Translations under genes and position numbers: made by a program
In this document: in pieces, positions 22,101 through 36,500 of the stretch
How the letters are laid out: every line of letters begins with the position of its first letter
How positions within the stretch are numbered: the first letter of the stretch is position 1
DNA from: Osmia lignaria lignaria
Lineage: Eukaryota > Arthropoda > Insecta > Hymenoptera > Megachilidae
Assembly: GCF_051020975.1 (NCBI RefSeq)
Contig: NC_135044.1
Location: 6,822,501-6,886,500 of the forward strand
Direction: 5' to 3'
Length of the DNA stretch: 64,000 bases
The notes under the pieces: model-generated
What the model saw: the letters and a program-made list of their open reading frames with translations, nothing else
The model's database searches: none
Told to the model about the DNA's origin: nothing

Positions 22101-25100
22101 TGCGAACTTTTGCGTTTAAATGCGACAGCTTGTGCCGCAACTTGAAAATGTTGACAAATATGCCGTCGAGAGGAGGTCAGACATTTATCTAAACTACTTT
22201 GAAGAGTACACACCGCCATCAATCTATGTGTCCAAGTGTTTCGAAAGCGTTATGATATTACCTGCGAGCCAAAGTTGCAAGATCTATCAAGTGGATGACT
22301 TTAAAAATCAACTTCCTATTCAACCTGAAGAATATGCATCGCCTGCTGGAGTGTTTATCAATATCAAAAGGTATCTCCGCGATGTCGATATTTCCTTTTT
22401 ATTGAGATTGATAGGTTTTAAGAACTTTTTTAAGAGGCAGGAAACGACCTACTTGCAATATAAACGCTGTTTGAAAAGTGACAATCATTTGAACGTAGCA
22501 GGTTGAAAAATAGTCGAAACTTAACTTCGAGGCATACAAAATTTACATTTTTCATATTCTGATAGTATTCGACGAGAAAAATTAAAAAAATCCAAGTGTT
22601 GTCCCTAATTTTACTATGAGATCGATCGTTAATTTAGTTTGTTGCTTTTCGCTCTACAGGTAGGTCGGGAAGAAACGTTTTGTAAGGGGATGTAATCATG
22701 ACCGTCTTTTTTGTAGAGAATGAAAAGGTAAAAGGTGTGAGCCCTCGATGTTAGGTCAAAGGGTGAATGAAAGATAAAACGGTGTAGCTTCAGGCGCATG
22801 ACAGACAATTTCCTTCGAGAGACGCCCTCGAGACGAACGATGCTCACGATGCGTGTCACTTGCAGAATGCCAGATCGAAAATCAATTTCCGGTAAACGAA
22901 ACGGAAAACGAGGATTTGATGCGAACATTACGTATAAACAGGAATGGTTTATATCGTGTTCTGATAGGTAGAATTTATACCATTTTTATATAAATTATAC
23001 AATTATTTACAGACTCACGATCACTATCGGATTTAATTAATTTCTGCAAAAATATTTAATTAACTATATCGACACTATTACGTTAATGGTATCATAGTCT
23101 AAAAATGTCCAAGTGCCTTTCTCTACCGGGGAACAATAGCGATCATATTTTACACAGTATCCTTTACAACCGCATTCATGGTTGGGTAATATGCTCTAAA
23201 GAATCATAATATAACATGATACGGTATAACCATATAGCCTAAAGATAGACTATAACGTTATTCATAGCGTTACTTCATGAAAATTTTATGATAATAAATT
23301 GATGAAAGGTTTCGGTTAAAGCGAGACAATTTTCCTGTTCGATGACTTATAAGAAAATGAATTTTATTGCAAACAATATTAGCCTTCTTTCAGCTAAATA
23401 AAAATAAAAATCATAGTTGGTTACATTCTTCGTTGTATCTCGTTATTTATTCGGTATGACATTCAATTTGAGACGGTAGGCGTCATATTTAAAAAGGCAA
23501 GACGGGCCGGCAGTGAAAAGGAAAACAAGCTTTTCAAAACGCGTTCGATTCCGAGTCGATACGTCAATCCGTTTCCGAGAAGAAGCTTCTGAAGCGAATC
23601 GTTTAAAGCTCACGGAAAGCTGAATGGCAACCGAAATTCCAGGAAATGGTTCGACCTATTTCATCCTTTGGGATATACGCATAGCGTGCGACTAGCGATA
23701 GCGAAACAAAAAGGGATACGCTGACCCAGCTACCGTCATTCACCAGAGGCTAGTGCCTCGTTCGGGATAGGTCAATGGAGGGATACTCGAAATAAATCCA
23801 AATGAATCCAAAGCATTAACACTTTTAGTGCTACCGTAAAATCGCAGAGAATTAATGGAATTTTTAGAAATTTTATAGGATAAAAACTGCTTTTAGAGCA
23901 CAATTTTTCAATACAATTCAGTTTGTTTCTCGTCCGGTAAGAAAGATAGAGTTCCATTTCTAAAACTGTCGAACGCAACAAAAGTTACCCACTCGAGGTG
24001 ATTGCGATACAACTTCATATAAAATTTCATCCATTCGCCATGCAGCCTGCCAGCTCTTTCCATGAAATCAAATCGGTTGTTTCGCTTCCTCTTTCCACCG
24101 TTCCTCCTCTATTCCCTTTTCCTTTCTCGAAGGAGCTATATTAAATTGAGCGAGAGCGAACAAATGACAAAATGGAAGAACGAATCTTGAAGCAAAGTCG
24201 GCTGCAAGGCAAAAGTAAATAGATAAAAGATGAACTCGATCGTTGAAGACGATATCTTCGGAAGCGTTTGAAACCGATCTTATTCTTCCGTGAACTTATG
24301 CATTCAAACGTAATCGATTATATTTTAATATAATACACGTATTAGACCAATTTCGAATGGTACCAAAAAGAAAGTAGATATTGAGGATCTTAAGGGATCA
24401 TTTTACCGTGTTAAGGGTTAATTTAACATCATGTTTTATGCAATAAATTTTCCATATCTCGAATTTTGCAACCAAGTACACGAATGGAGTACTATGCACG
24501 ATCATGCAAGACGATCCGAAGTAAATGCCAAAGTAATCGTTTCAAGTGATTCGAAATCCCCGAAGCATCTTGGGGAAGTGGTGTAAGGGCCGATCTATCC
24601 AACCTTCTAGTCCTTTTGCCGTCCCTAGAGTGCAAGTATGCCTGAAGCATCTCTATTTGCATAGATTTACATGCTCGGTAACCTTGCCGGCTCTATCCAC
24701 TTGCATACGTCCCCTCTTATTCACAAATCTTTCGCTCACAGCTATATCGGCTCTTGTTCACTTCACAGATTTTTCAAACGTTTTACCCGATTTCCAAATC
24801 TTCCTATCCGTTCCCGGTCACTCGCCGCACGACGCGACGTAACTGTGATTGTCTTGAATGTTTGATGGGATATAAAGCGACGCGAGTTCGTTGAATATTT
24901 ATCGTTTAAAAGCGAAACAGCTGAAATATTAACAGTGAAAAATTGCTCGCCCATGTTTTCGTCCTCGATCATGCAACAATTATGTTGTCTCGTGTAAAAA
25001 TCTCGGGGATAATGATCGAATATGATTATCCTTGAAATTTCATTCTACTCGAAAAATACTTGTTTGAAACTCTCTGTTCGTTTCACTTTGAAATATTTTT

Positions 25101-28100
25101 CTTTTCCCATATGGGATTGGAACGAGTGCAATAGTTGCATAATTGATGGAGTTACATTAATGCTATATTTTTGCCAAGACTATACTCTTGCCTATACATA
25201 CTCGGGCGCTTTGTTCCATTACAAAATGATTCGAAAAATGACGAGGAAGCAATTGGGTCAGATTAGACGACAGCTTCGTTTCGTTTCGTTTCGTTCAACT
25301 GAAATTCACGCCAATTGGAAAATACGAGTTCGCCGAACCCAGGTTTTCCGGGAAAACGTTGCACGGGATTTCAAACTGGTTGGCCAGTGAAAATTTACGA
25401 CGACGAATCGTCGATAACCCGGTTATTCTCGTAAATGGGAACACGGTTTGCAGCATCAAACGAAGCCACCCTCGAGGGTACGAAGATATTTTTTACGTGG
25501 TTCGCGTGCCCCGTATCAAGCAGCGCACGGATACCTTTAACGCGATCTGAACCATTTGTTCGATTGGTACTCCGAAAATTGGAGAAAAAAATTTCCAAAC
25601 GAGAGCGAAATATCGTCACCCTTTAGCTAAGCAAAACAGTGTTTAAGTTACATTGTTTTATTTTGTTTGATTGATGTCACGCATTGAATGCGATGCAGCA
25701 AGAAACTCAGTCGCCTAGACGAGGAAGCAGTGGCTACAGCTTTTTGGAATCGCTTTGAGAGGCAAAAACCACGAATCATGCAGCATTCTAGGTCACTGTA
25801 AACAAGGATTAATAATCCAAGTACAGAATTCTCGTTGAAAATCGTCGACCAACAGCGTACCCATGTTAGCATATTGCTGCTGGAATATTGTGATGGTTTA
25901 TTATTAAAATTTGCAACGCGTCATTCAACTGCAAAAATGCAACTCGTTGCATTTGTCTGAGGTGAAAAATTTGCATGTCTAAAAAATGAATTATCCTTCG
26001 TCTTTTCAACTTACAATATTTCTAATTACAATAAAAATTCTCATCACAAATTCGATGGAGTATAAAATGCAATCATGCGTCGTCTTTCAATCTCTTCAAA
26101 TCGAATCACCATCATAAAATTTTCCATCCAGCAAGAACATTGATTCGACATCAGTGAAATCGATGTCAGGAAGGAATATTGAAGAAGAAACACGAAGTAG
26201 AATAGAAAAAGAAAAGAAAAATGAAAATGCTAGAAGACTATCTACAAGATGAAAAAGGGCTCGTGGGAGGTGAAAGAGCAAGGTGACTAGGTGGAACGTA
26301 CGCTCGATTACGAGCTCTTCGGGTAAAAGCAAAGGAGCATTAGCCATCTGAGCGAAGAAATCGGGCAGTGGTGAAAGAACTCGACATTGGAAGGAATAAC
26401 CGTGGAGGAAACGGAGAGAAAAGATCGTAAAGCTCAGTTTCGCGTTGGTTAAAGTCAAGGAAGAGGAGGAGCTATGTGGCTGGAACAAAACCTGGTAAAC
26501 TTTCTCGCGTTACTTTTCAACGCGGTTGTCGTTCCGGAGGTTGCCAAGGGACCGCCAGTCGAGGATCGTTCTGGGTTAGGTGACGAAACGGCCCTGTGAT
26601 TTCGTCGTATGGAGTTCTAGTTGCGAGCTTCTCTGATTTATGAGACTTCCTGTCCGCGCCTGTGCCACCACGGAATCGGATCAAAGTGGAACGTGTTCGG
26701 TGAAACGCGAACGTTTTTGCATACCGATGAATCCGTTCCAGAAAACAGTTCCAGAGAAAATTTTCACGGCAAGGGACAGTTTCAGTGATTGCGTCGAACA
26801 GCATTTCGAACGATTTGTTTGCAATTAGTGATTTTTCATGAATTCTGTTGTATTTGAGCGTTTGAGAGTTCCTCTTGGTGCAAAAATTGAAATTATTTCT
26901 AAATGAAATTAAATAAAATTTGTATGAAAAATATGCGTTCATTTCGCGAAGAAAACTGCTAATCATAGTAATGCACCGAGTACAAAGAAGCGACACTCGC
27001 GAGTAATTAATTACTTGTTCGCTTCTCCAGCTGGAAACTAAATCTCTCTGAACGTCATATAACACCGCCAGTCTGTTTACCTTAATTAAAAATAAATCAC
27101 CTCTCTGTTTTTCATTAGCTGACGCGTAACACCCCCTCCGTTACGTTAATAAAAACATTTTCGTGTTTTTATTTTCATTGATTACGGGGTAAGAATTTTG
27201 TTTAAAATACCTGTCAGAAATATCCGCAGCTTTAACAAGATGAAATTGTAATCAAAACAAATGAACTTAAATTAATTAATTGAGCTTTACCACGATATCT
27301 CTTTTGCGTTTATTAAATTTATTTTAAAAGATGTGCACAGATTGAGTTCGCAAAAAATGAAAACAAAAGAGAACTCAGATGGATTTTTAAATGACTAGAT
27401 AAAATATACAAATATAGATGGGTAAAAAATAAGCTGGCAATACGGATATTGATTATAATTTTAATTAATTTAAACTGGATTAATTGAAATAAATAAATTA
27501 AAAATTTATTATCGTCTTTGATCCAAATAAGCAAGCCAAATTAAAGAGTCAAAATGAAAATAATAATGCACAGAATATTCAGAATTAATTACAGAAATAA
27601 ATTACATTGTTTAAGCTTCATTTCACATTATTTAAAGAAAAAGTATTATCGTTTGAATATGTATGATGACGAGATTTTCGAATGATCCTGTATCCTACAT
27701 CATTCCGATTTAAATCCCCATTTAAGCTTGCCTATTACCAATTGAAAATCGATTACGTTGCTCATGCGAATCCTTCGACATCATGAGAACAAATCGTCAT
27801 ATTGATTACATAATTGAAACAAAATGAAAGCCAAGAATGAATGCGTATTCACGTAAAATGACGATTAGCAGGTGAAAACATGCTTTTGTTTTAAAAATAT
27901 CAATTAAACCGCATTGGTTAGTGGCTTGGTGTATTTGTAGTCAGTTTCAAATGATTCGATTCAGAGGAAAAACCGATTGTACCATCGTCACAAATAGAAA
28001 TACCAGCTATAAAGTATCAGTGTGAAACAGCTCGGTCTGCTTTATTGTTATCCTCGAAGCATTGTCGCCAAAAACAATGATGTTTCTTTTCGTATAAGCA

Positions 28101-29371
28101 ATTATCACCGCCACTGCGCTTCTCTGATTAATTACATTGAATTGATAGTGCCTTTTCATAGATCAGACTGTTGAAATGAAAATTTCCGAATAAATAAATA
28201 CACAAATTTATTTATATCGTAATCTGGGGTTCATCAGGACCCTTTTACAATTAAAACTTGAAATTAATTTTATCAAAGAATCCTTCGGTTATCGGTGACA
28301 ATGGAGAAGACAAAAAAGACGAAAGAGAAGGAAAGGCTGTAAGTAACGACGGTTTCATTTTTCTCCAAGAATTTTATGCGTTCCCGAATCCTTCGACCAC
28401 AAAGCAAGAGAAATTCGTAAGAAAGTTGTGGCCATTTTCTTAGCATCCTGTGAGGAGAAACTTTTTAAACCCGACGAGAAGTATTAAGCGAAAAAAGGCG
28501 ACTTCTTTCGCTTCCTCGTTTCGACGGACTCTTTTAATCACGACCGAACGGTTCAGCAAGTTACTGCAGATGAATTTAATTATCCATCCTTCCGTGCCGA
28601 TGATTTAGACTTAACTAGCGGCGAGTTTTCTCCACGATAGAAAGAAAAGAACGAATCACGTACGTGAATTATATTCGACAAACGATCGTGAATAAAGATC
28701 ATCATACTGCATTTATTTAATTTATACAGATGATTCTAATAAATTGATCACCTCCTGTAGGCAACCTTACCGAATAGATTAAGGACAGCCCCTATTCTTT
28801 TTGTCGCTTCTTTTTCGCATCTCATAAAGAAAGAACAAACGCATCGGTGATTATTTTGGCACAGAATGCTTTTTCTTTTTCTCCCCTTTAACGATAAGCT
28901 ATGCGATCGAAATAACGCGAAGCAGAACAAGGGAGGACCGGCGAGTTTTCAAGCCGCTTTACCGCGCGGCAAACAGCCAAACTATTCCAGAGCTCGACTT
29001 TTCGCGTCTATGAAACCGATGATTCGTTCATTCATGCGTACCGTTTGTCTTTCATCCCTTTACGCGTTCCAGTTATTTCATCCCCTGTGACGTACGCGCG
29101 AATATTCATATTCCTTTCAACGAAATCAATCACAATTTCACCAACAACAAACACCCCTGGTCCTATTCTAAAACATAAAAGTTTTGCAAAAATTCAATAT
29201 CCCTTTTCATTTTACTTTCGGTCAAAAGGCACAAACATTATTTTGTACAAATTCATTCGTACGTACAAGTGGTCGTTTCCGTCTTTTCGAAGTGAGCTGT
29301 GTTCCATTACAATATCGGTTCAAACAATGACTGGACACGGGTGATGATAACGTCGGTAAGCATTGTACTAC
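13182..29371. other. Long stretch with no recognised gene (Fur2 upstream intron or intergenic)
   Basis: No exon of a known family was recognised here. The missing first propeptide exon of Fur2 must lie upstream on the minus strand, so this may be intron. Notable pieces are a G-rich island at 15460-15690, a 212-codon plus-strand frame at 16669-17307 without recognisable domains, a 128-codon plus-strand frame at 22120-22506, and a short TTCGT repeat at 25274-25295. A/T-rich sequence fills the rest. Confidence 0.6.
25274..25295. repeat. Short TTCGT microsatellite
   Basis: Four uninterrupted pentamer units of the type ttcgt. A plus-strand frame crosses it only because the repeat lacks stops. Confidence 0.8.
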
Positions 29372-29710
29372 TCACTCGAAATCGCATGCTCGATAGAGTG
29401 TTCCGTGTTCCATCACGCGATATTCTGTTCTAGATCGTCAGCGTTAAAATAAATATCTTATCACGCGATTTAACGAACTTCGAATAAACGCTGAATAATG
29501 GATTACCCGATACCACGTGTTCCATTTTCAACGCTCTATATCTCATCACGCGATATCGCGTGCTCTATCGTAAACCCCGTGTTTCGTCGCTAAATATCTC
29601 GTCACCGAGTATCGCGAACTTGGAGTAAACGCTAAATAGAAAATTATCCGATACCAGCTGATCTAGCGTCTCGCGCTTTATCACGCGATATCGCGTGCTC
29701 TGTTCTCAGA
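29372..29710. repeat. Degenerate tandem repeat with TCACGCGAT motifs
   Basis: The motif tcacgcgat(a/t) occurs at 29413, 29461, 29546 and 29681, with a diverged unit at 29602. Longer matching blocks show a higher-order period of about 135-141 bp. The block at 29461 (gcgatttaacgaacttcgaa then taaacgctgaataat...cccgatacca) is matched at 29602, and tcacgcgatatcgcgtgctc at 29546 is matched at 29681. About two to three diverged copies are present. The motif contains the palindrome cgcgatatcgcg. Confidence 0.7.
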
Positions 29711-32700
29711 TTTAACCGGAATTCGAAAGCTTTCCAAACAGTCTGAAATTAAATAAACTGCTTATAAATGAAAATAATGGTGTTAGCACGAGCAAGGAGT
29801 TACAAAGCTCCTTTCCTCAAACATTTTCTCCGCGATAAACGTAAGGTCAAATAGACGTAGCAATTACGCGTTTCAGCTAATGAAGCAATCTCCAGCTCGT
29901 CCTTGTTATCTCGTTGTATCCGTGGAGCAGAGATGTTAGCACGCGGACGCACGCTCGACGGATATTCAGGCATCGAGACGATGGAAGATTTCCCGGGGGC
30001 CCCCTCATAATTCGGATGTGCCCCAGAGGCAGTACGAGGGGGGGTGAGAGCAACGAGCTCTGGATTTTGGACGCAAAATTTAATAGGTACCTTCGTGTGT
30101 CGCAAGAACGTTGAACCAACGGTCGAGCTACTCTAATAATTAAATTCATTTTCATGCGATTGCCCAGAGGGTTGAACGCCAACTGTATCCCTACTACGAC
30201 TCTGACCAAGACGGATCCACGTGGTCCCTGCCTGATACCATTTGTTCCTTCCGTTTCTTTTAATTTTCTACTTTATCCCGGTTGTAAATGTAATTTCGTC
30301 CTCGGCTGCAAGATAAACGAGAATTTCTATCGGCTTCCAACGAGTTACACACTGTACTAGAAAAGATTCGTTTTAATTTGCGGACCATTGGTCTTTAACC
30401 CTCTTAGGACTAACCCTTTTAACTTTCTTTCTTTGAATTACAGTTCCGGGTAATACAAAGGAACGGAGCAAATTTCTTTGCACATTCCTTTCTTTCGAAA
30501 CAATTCAATTCTAAAATTCTAACACTCGATAATTTTTTAAATCCGGTACTAATATTCTGATATTTTAAGAGAACATTTTGAGATGTAAACGACGAGAATC
30601 GATAAGAGAATCTTGTGTAATGAAAGATAAATATATCTATACGCGGTAAGGAAATTCAAAGGTTCAGACGAAGAAAAGAAAAGAAAGCGATAAGTAATGA
30701 AAAATAAGTAAGTTCGTGGGAGGAGAAATTGAAAGAAGGATTCGTAAAACGATCGACACATTGAAGTGCTTTCAATAGTCTGTCGCGAGCAGGTAAGTCT
30801 CCGGTAAAGGAGCCAATAATGAAAATCACTGCTTTCACGTTGGTAGATTGGTTCACCTTTCAAAATCACGCGTTAGTCTCGTTATATCGGGCAATTGGTT
30901 TTTGCACTCGTAAAGCAACGCAATATTATATCGCGCGGGACACCCCGAGAGACGTTTTCATCCACGGTAGTCGTATTAAAAGTTTAAGCTTTAGGGCACG
31001 TCGCGTTGAAAGAAGAAGCAATTTCATATGAACCGGTATTGCTCGAAGATTTGTAGAGTTCGTGTGACTTGTATACAGGAAAGCTGTTCTTTCTCCTACA
31101 ACGTCGACAAAGATATCCCTTTGTCGTCAGATTCATTTTCAGAATAGAAATCTTATAAAAGAACATTCTGCGATTGTATCAAACAGATTTCTATTCATGT
31201 TTTCACGTATGTCGCTTGAATATGTAACCTGTGAATTCCGAAACCCTCTTATGAAAATATGTAACGCAGACATTCATTTCGTAATTTGTTTTGCAAATAT
31301 TTTGCATTTAACTATTTTATTTCCTGATAAATTCTACATCTATTTCTACACCAATTATCACTGATTATCAGTGAAGAAAGTATCTCTGGTGGTGGATAGG
31401 TCGGGGTCGGAACAACTGGTAAACGTCTACTTATTCGCGGGTGGATTTCCGTATGGAGTCATAGAACCGTGAGCGTGCGTGGAAACGCGAATACAGAAAG
31501 GAGAGAAAACCGTAACCCGATGCGGATTGTTAGTAACGTTCCGAAACTCAACACCATGTTCAATTAAAGCGAAATGAAATCCCGGTTTAGAAGCTGCGAT
31601 AGCCGCTCGTTACGTCGTCGACAAACTGTACCAGTGCGGATTCGAGACACGTAACAACATCAAAGTAAGTAGAATTATGTAGGGCCAGGATTAAACGTTT
31701 ATACCGGTCATATTATGAAACATTTAATATACGGATATGTGTAAATTGGAAATGACAAGGGTATCTTGTATCTCTTCGTTAAACAATTTAATTTTTTCGT
31801 GGTCGAATGAATGTTCTTCTCTAAAAAAAGAAAAATGGTAAATCTACTGGTCGTCGAGTCTTCAATCCTTTCACGAAAACCAAGTACATTTTACCTTTGA
31901 GTGTTTAAAAAATTAATTTTTGCTATTTCTGCTATTAATTATTTAAAAGATAACAGCAATTATCAGTTATTAAATAATTAATAATATCTTCCTTTTTCAT
32001 CAACAGGTAGAAAATTGTATTTATCGAAATTGCCTTGATTGTGAAAATTTAAGTATTTAAAACACGTTGGTGGAACGCGTTAACGGGAAGTCGTTCAATG
32101 AACTATTCATCGATAATGCTTGAAAATTAATGTCGTTCAACTGTTCCAGCACGCTTAGCGGAGCGAAAAACGTCATTTTAAATGCGAGGCATGCATGATA
32201 ACTTAAATTCCAATACTGGACTACTCTTACGTATTATATCTATGGATTGTCAATAAATTATTGGTAAATATGCTACACATTTTAATGAACATATCCGCGT
32301 TCATTTCAATTCAACACAAGTTACTTTTACTTATTACTCGTTCATTTTGATATAATGAGAGTTGATGATTTGTTTCGAGATTTATCAACACCATGAACAA
32401 TAACACGTAAGCTGCATTCTCTTATTGATTATCGGGAGTTTAGTAAAATTCCCGATGGACCAGAAGTATCTGTGAAATATTTTTTCAAATACTATTTTAT
32501 ACTGTAGCAGCATCTAAATTGCTGGCTTGCCTAAAATTTCATTCCAGTAGAATTGTCGTTTAATCTCTTTCAATCGCAACACTGTATCAGGTTTTCGTGC
32601 GTTTTATTTCTTTTACGTTTTGTGCATATGAAAAACAATAACATGGATGGATTTCACGAATAGTTTCAGACAATACAGAATAGGTTTAGACAACTTGATA

Positions 32701-35700
32701 CCCGCATGTCAAAAGCCTTGTTATTCTCTCTCACGGTATATCTAAATTTCTGAAAAAAAGAGAGAGAAAGGAGAAACTAAAATCGAATGAAAGTTTAATA
32801 CTGTTCCAGGATACGTACCGTTTCGAACGAACCCCAATCCCGAACTAAATTAGTTTTTTTCCCCATGTACGATTCAATTTTTGCCATCAACAGTCACGTA
32901 TTACGTTGCGAGCTTGAAACCAGATCGTTTCCCATAACGCAACGCTGCCTATACTTTCGTGTTGTTTGAAATTAACTTTCAGATCGCAACACGTTCAAAC
33001 TCGTTATTAAACGTGAAATTGTAATTTCATTACACGGTTGGCTGTAGAATCGTAACCAATTCAAATTATAAAGCTATTCCAGGGAAGAATTCATTCAAAC
33101 ATTCTATTCGTTATCGTATTATTGATAGCATGTAATACTAAATAATGATGACAATTAGCTATGTAATATTACAGTTCATAGTTAACATTTTACATTAAAA
33201 TTCAAAAATTTTGGGGGATACACTTGCAATCAACTCAGGTTTCTCATTCCCAATTGGAGAGGGTTGGACCACCTATCTGGAGTAAATATTTCTAAATCGC
33301 TTTTAATGTTAATATTGTCAAAATGAGGATTTTGAGAATTTCTTCTTCCTCTGTATCGTCATTTTCCTCAGGGAAGCCCCTAATTTGATGGCGAATGTAT
33401 TATTTGTCCTGAGCTATTAGCAGGGCTTATAACATTATAGCTTGTAATAGCAGTGCTATATAATTCTATAGCTCTTGTGCAATGCCACGATCACAAATTC
33501 TAAAGCTACTTTCTTCCAAGTAAATACTAAAATATAATTTGAAAATTTATTATGATATTTCGGGAAAAAATTTCGAGTTTTATTGATCGTAACAGTTTTC
33601 TGAAATGGTTCTTAGAAATTCGATTCCGCAGACAGACATAGACTCGTACGAAGTCGAAATGATTCTTTGGCATGCAATTGAGAAGCACTTAAGGGGAAAA
33701 GCAATCAACATTTCAGGAAATTGTAACGCGTCGTTCACGGTTCGCGCAAGTTACAGCAAATTTTTCGCTGGTAAGCGAACGAGAGTTTGGATCCTGTCCA
33801 GAGTTCTTCACTTCGGACATACTTGCAAACTCTACTCAGCTTCCAAGTCGATTCACATTTTGCGAGCCATTTCAAAATGAGTTGCACTTTATTAATTTAA
33901 AGCCCCGCCTCTTCAACGACTTTGGATGAAATTATCGCCATACGCTTGATTGAATTTTGCGAACAAAGTATACTGTGCTTTCCTTACAAGTTGACGGAAT
34001 TTTCGAAAGTTGAAATTACTTCTAATTAAAATTTCCTCGAATTTATACCTCAAAGCAATCATTTTTTACTACTTACACGTTGTTTTAGCTACCAACTTGG
34101 CAGCTACATTCGCCAACTTTACATTCATTTACTTTCCATAGAATTATTTATTAAAATTTTGCAAATGTTTTTCTCAAACTTATTTTCCATTTTTGTTTAT
34201 TTTTGTAGAAGCAACCTTTTAACTATATTTCTCAATTATAACTTTGTATTATAATAAACATGATAAATTGTTAATACACCTGCAAGATATGCAGGATAAG
34301 AAAATTAAAAATTAATACAAAAATTATTGTAAAGGGCAACGTTAACACGAAAGATCATTAAATTTTCGCTACATGCATCCTGCTGGTTTCATGAGATTGT
34401 TATGCGTAGGATATGCATGTTGAATACCGCAAAACATGCCATGTAGAATCAACAATGAGGTTCGTTACTTTTCTCTCTTAATTAGTGTACGGTATGAATT
34501 GAGAATTATTCAAAATTATCATTTGTATAAATTAATAAGCTTAATTAAGCAAAAAGTATCGTACATTTTACAGTTCATTTTCAAAAACTGATATCATTGT
34601 ATTGTATATGCCTAAATCAGTATTCACCGAGCTTCCAGAATTAACAATATGTCCACCACTATATTAGTTCAGTAAAACAGTAAACATTCCATCCTGAGCT
34701 TATATATACACCCTTCGTGCATATTAATGATCGTTTGAGAGCGTATATATACGCCTTTCGCATTCAAAGGGTTAATTTGGCCCAGTTAGCCAGCAACCCA
34801 AGCTTTTGGCTGCCGTTATATTAACCCTGGATTAAATCTTTTTGTCATAGTCGTTTGAGCCTGATACGGAAATCGAGGGTTTGCTAGAGATATTAGGAAA
34901 CGAGGGCACACTGCTGACTCTCATGGTTTTGTTTAATTTTCACTCAATTCCTCCATGTGGCAAGGTTCCATTTGAAAATGAATTAATAACTGCAATTTTA
35001 ATTTAATATATTATCGATAATTACTAAATGAACGAATTCTCTTTGAAATAAATATTAATCCAAATACACGTCTCGCATAAACCAAGCATAATGTATAATA
35101 CTATAACTCTCGTGTAAGGAAGAGAGTGGTGAAACCTTCTTCCCCTATATCGCGTTCATCCCCTAGGGAAGGTTAGCGTGCCCGATAGTGTACCTAATCG
35201 ATTTTCCTTATATAATATCGCTTCCTCGGTGGGGAAAAAAAACGTATGGATTATAAATCGAAGGAAACGGAAGGAAGGAGGTATTAACTTTCCGCGAATT
35301 CTCGCGCAGAATTGTTCGTCGAGCGTCGCTGAGATATGGAGGGGAATAAAATCGAACGGAAGGTAGAACGACGATGGGGAATAAAAACGAAAGAACAGAA
35401 GAAGAAACGAGGCGGACCAACTGCCGTCGAAATGTACGCTCGGTTTCCTGCCAGAGAACGCGACCACGATTCTCGAACAATGAAAATGATGCGGTAAGTT
35501 CACGTTTTTTAACGGTCGTTACTGCTGTATTACGGTAATGCGGACTGTTCGAAGACCGGCCAGAGACGACAGGCTGCAAAGGGGACATCTAAATTCAGCG
35601 GAAAGAAAAAAAAAAAAAAAAGAATTAGTCGCTTGGACGTTTACGAATACACTGGCTTGAGAAAAATGCTGAAGACAGTAAAGTGGATGATACGGTATTA

Positions 35701-36500
35701 AAAAGGTGCACAGGATTACCCTTTCTTCGCTCGCCGCTTTACATACACCGGAATAAGACTTTTAATATAGCTGGAATTTCATTTGAATAATTATCATGTA
35801 AATTTTCCTACCCTTCCGAGCGGAATTGTATTCAAAAGGGTGCAAAAGAATAGGATATATTCAGAAATTTATTTAAGAAAAGCTACCCCCTCAATTGATT
35901 TCATTTTTGGGTTAATAGAAAGACGATACGTTGTAGATTATTTAATTAAAACAGCAGCGATAATTACGAAAAGGGAAGGCAGAAATTACAAGTTTAATTA
36001 AGTAATTTAATTTTAATTACTCGTGTTTCACTTTGTAGTTTTAAAAAATAATTTTCAAGTCGTTTTGTATAATAAAATAACCTGTTTGCTACACAAAATA
36101 CTTGCATAATTAAACCATTGAGACTGCTTAATGACCCTGACTGGAAAATAAAAATAAAGTCAGACTCGTTATAACTTGCAACGATGCAACAAGTAATTTT
36201 TTTAAATACTTCACTCAGAATGTGCTTGATCATTATAAGTTATTTATGTCGTGATATATTTAATCCTTGTACGATGGTTCATTTCGTAAAATTTTTAATT
36301 TCGGAAAGCCAAGGTGAACTTCAACAAAACTGTCCCGAACTCAGTGTGCCAGTGGACCAATCTGCTAACAAACTTGAAACGAAAACAACCAGCATACACG
36401 TGTACGTATCACGCATAACTCACCGTCAAACTGTTCCCTGTCCCTATCAAACTTTTCCAACGATACGTGTCGTCGTTAGTCACCATCCGTTAGCCGGTTT
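29711..36500. other. No recognised gene; AT-rich with a GC-richer patch
   Basis: Mostly AT-rich. A GC-richer stretch at about 31380-31664 ends in a consensus plus-strand donor (CATCAAA/gtaagtag). Two similar tatatata-plus-ccttcg segments occur 42 bp apart at 34697-34762. A 16-base A run lies at 35606-35621. Open frames on both strands here do not resemble known proteins. Confidence 0.6.
35606..35621. repeat. Poly-A run
   Basis: Sixteen consecutive A bases flanked by A/G-rich sequence. Could be the tail of an old retroposed copy, but no body is recognisable upstream. Confidence 0.8.

Noticed and set aside
26517..27065. 182-codon minus-strand frame
   Set aside because: No family resemblance. 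The composition is typical of chance frames, and it lacks splice signals joining it to Fur2.
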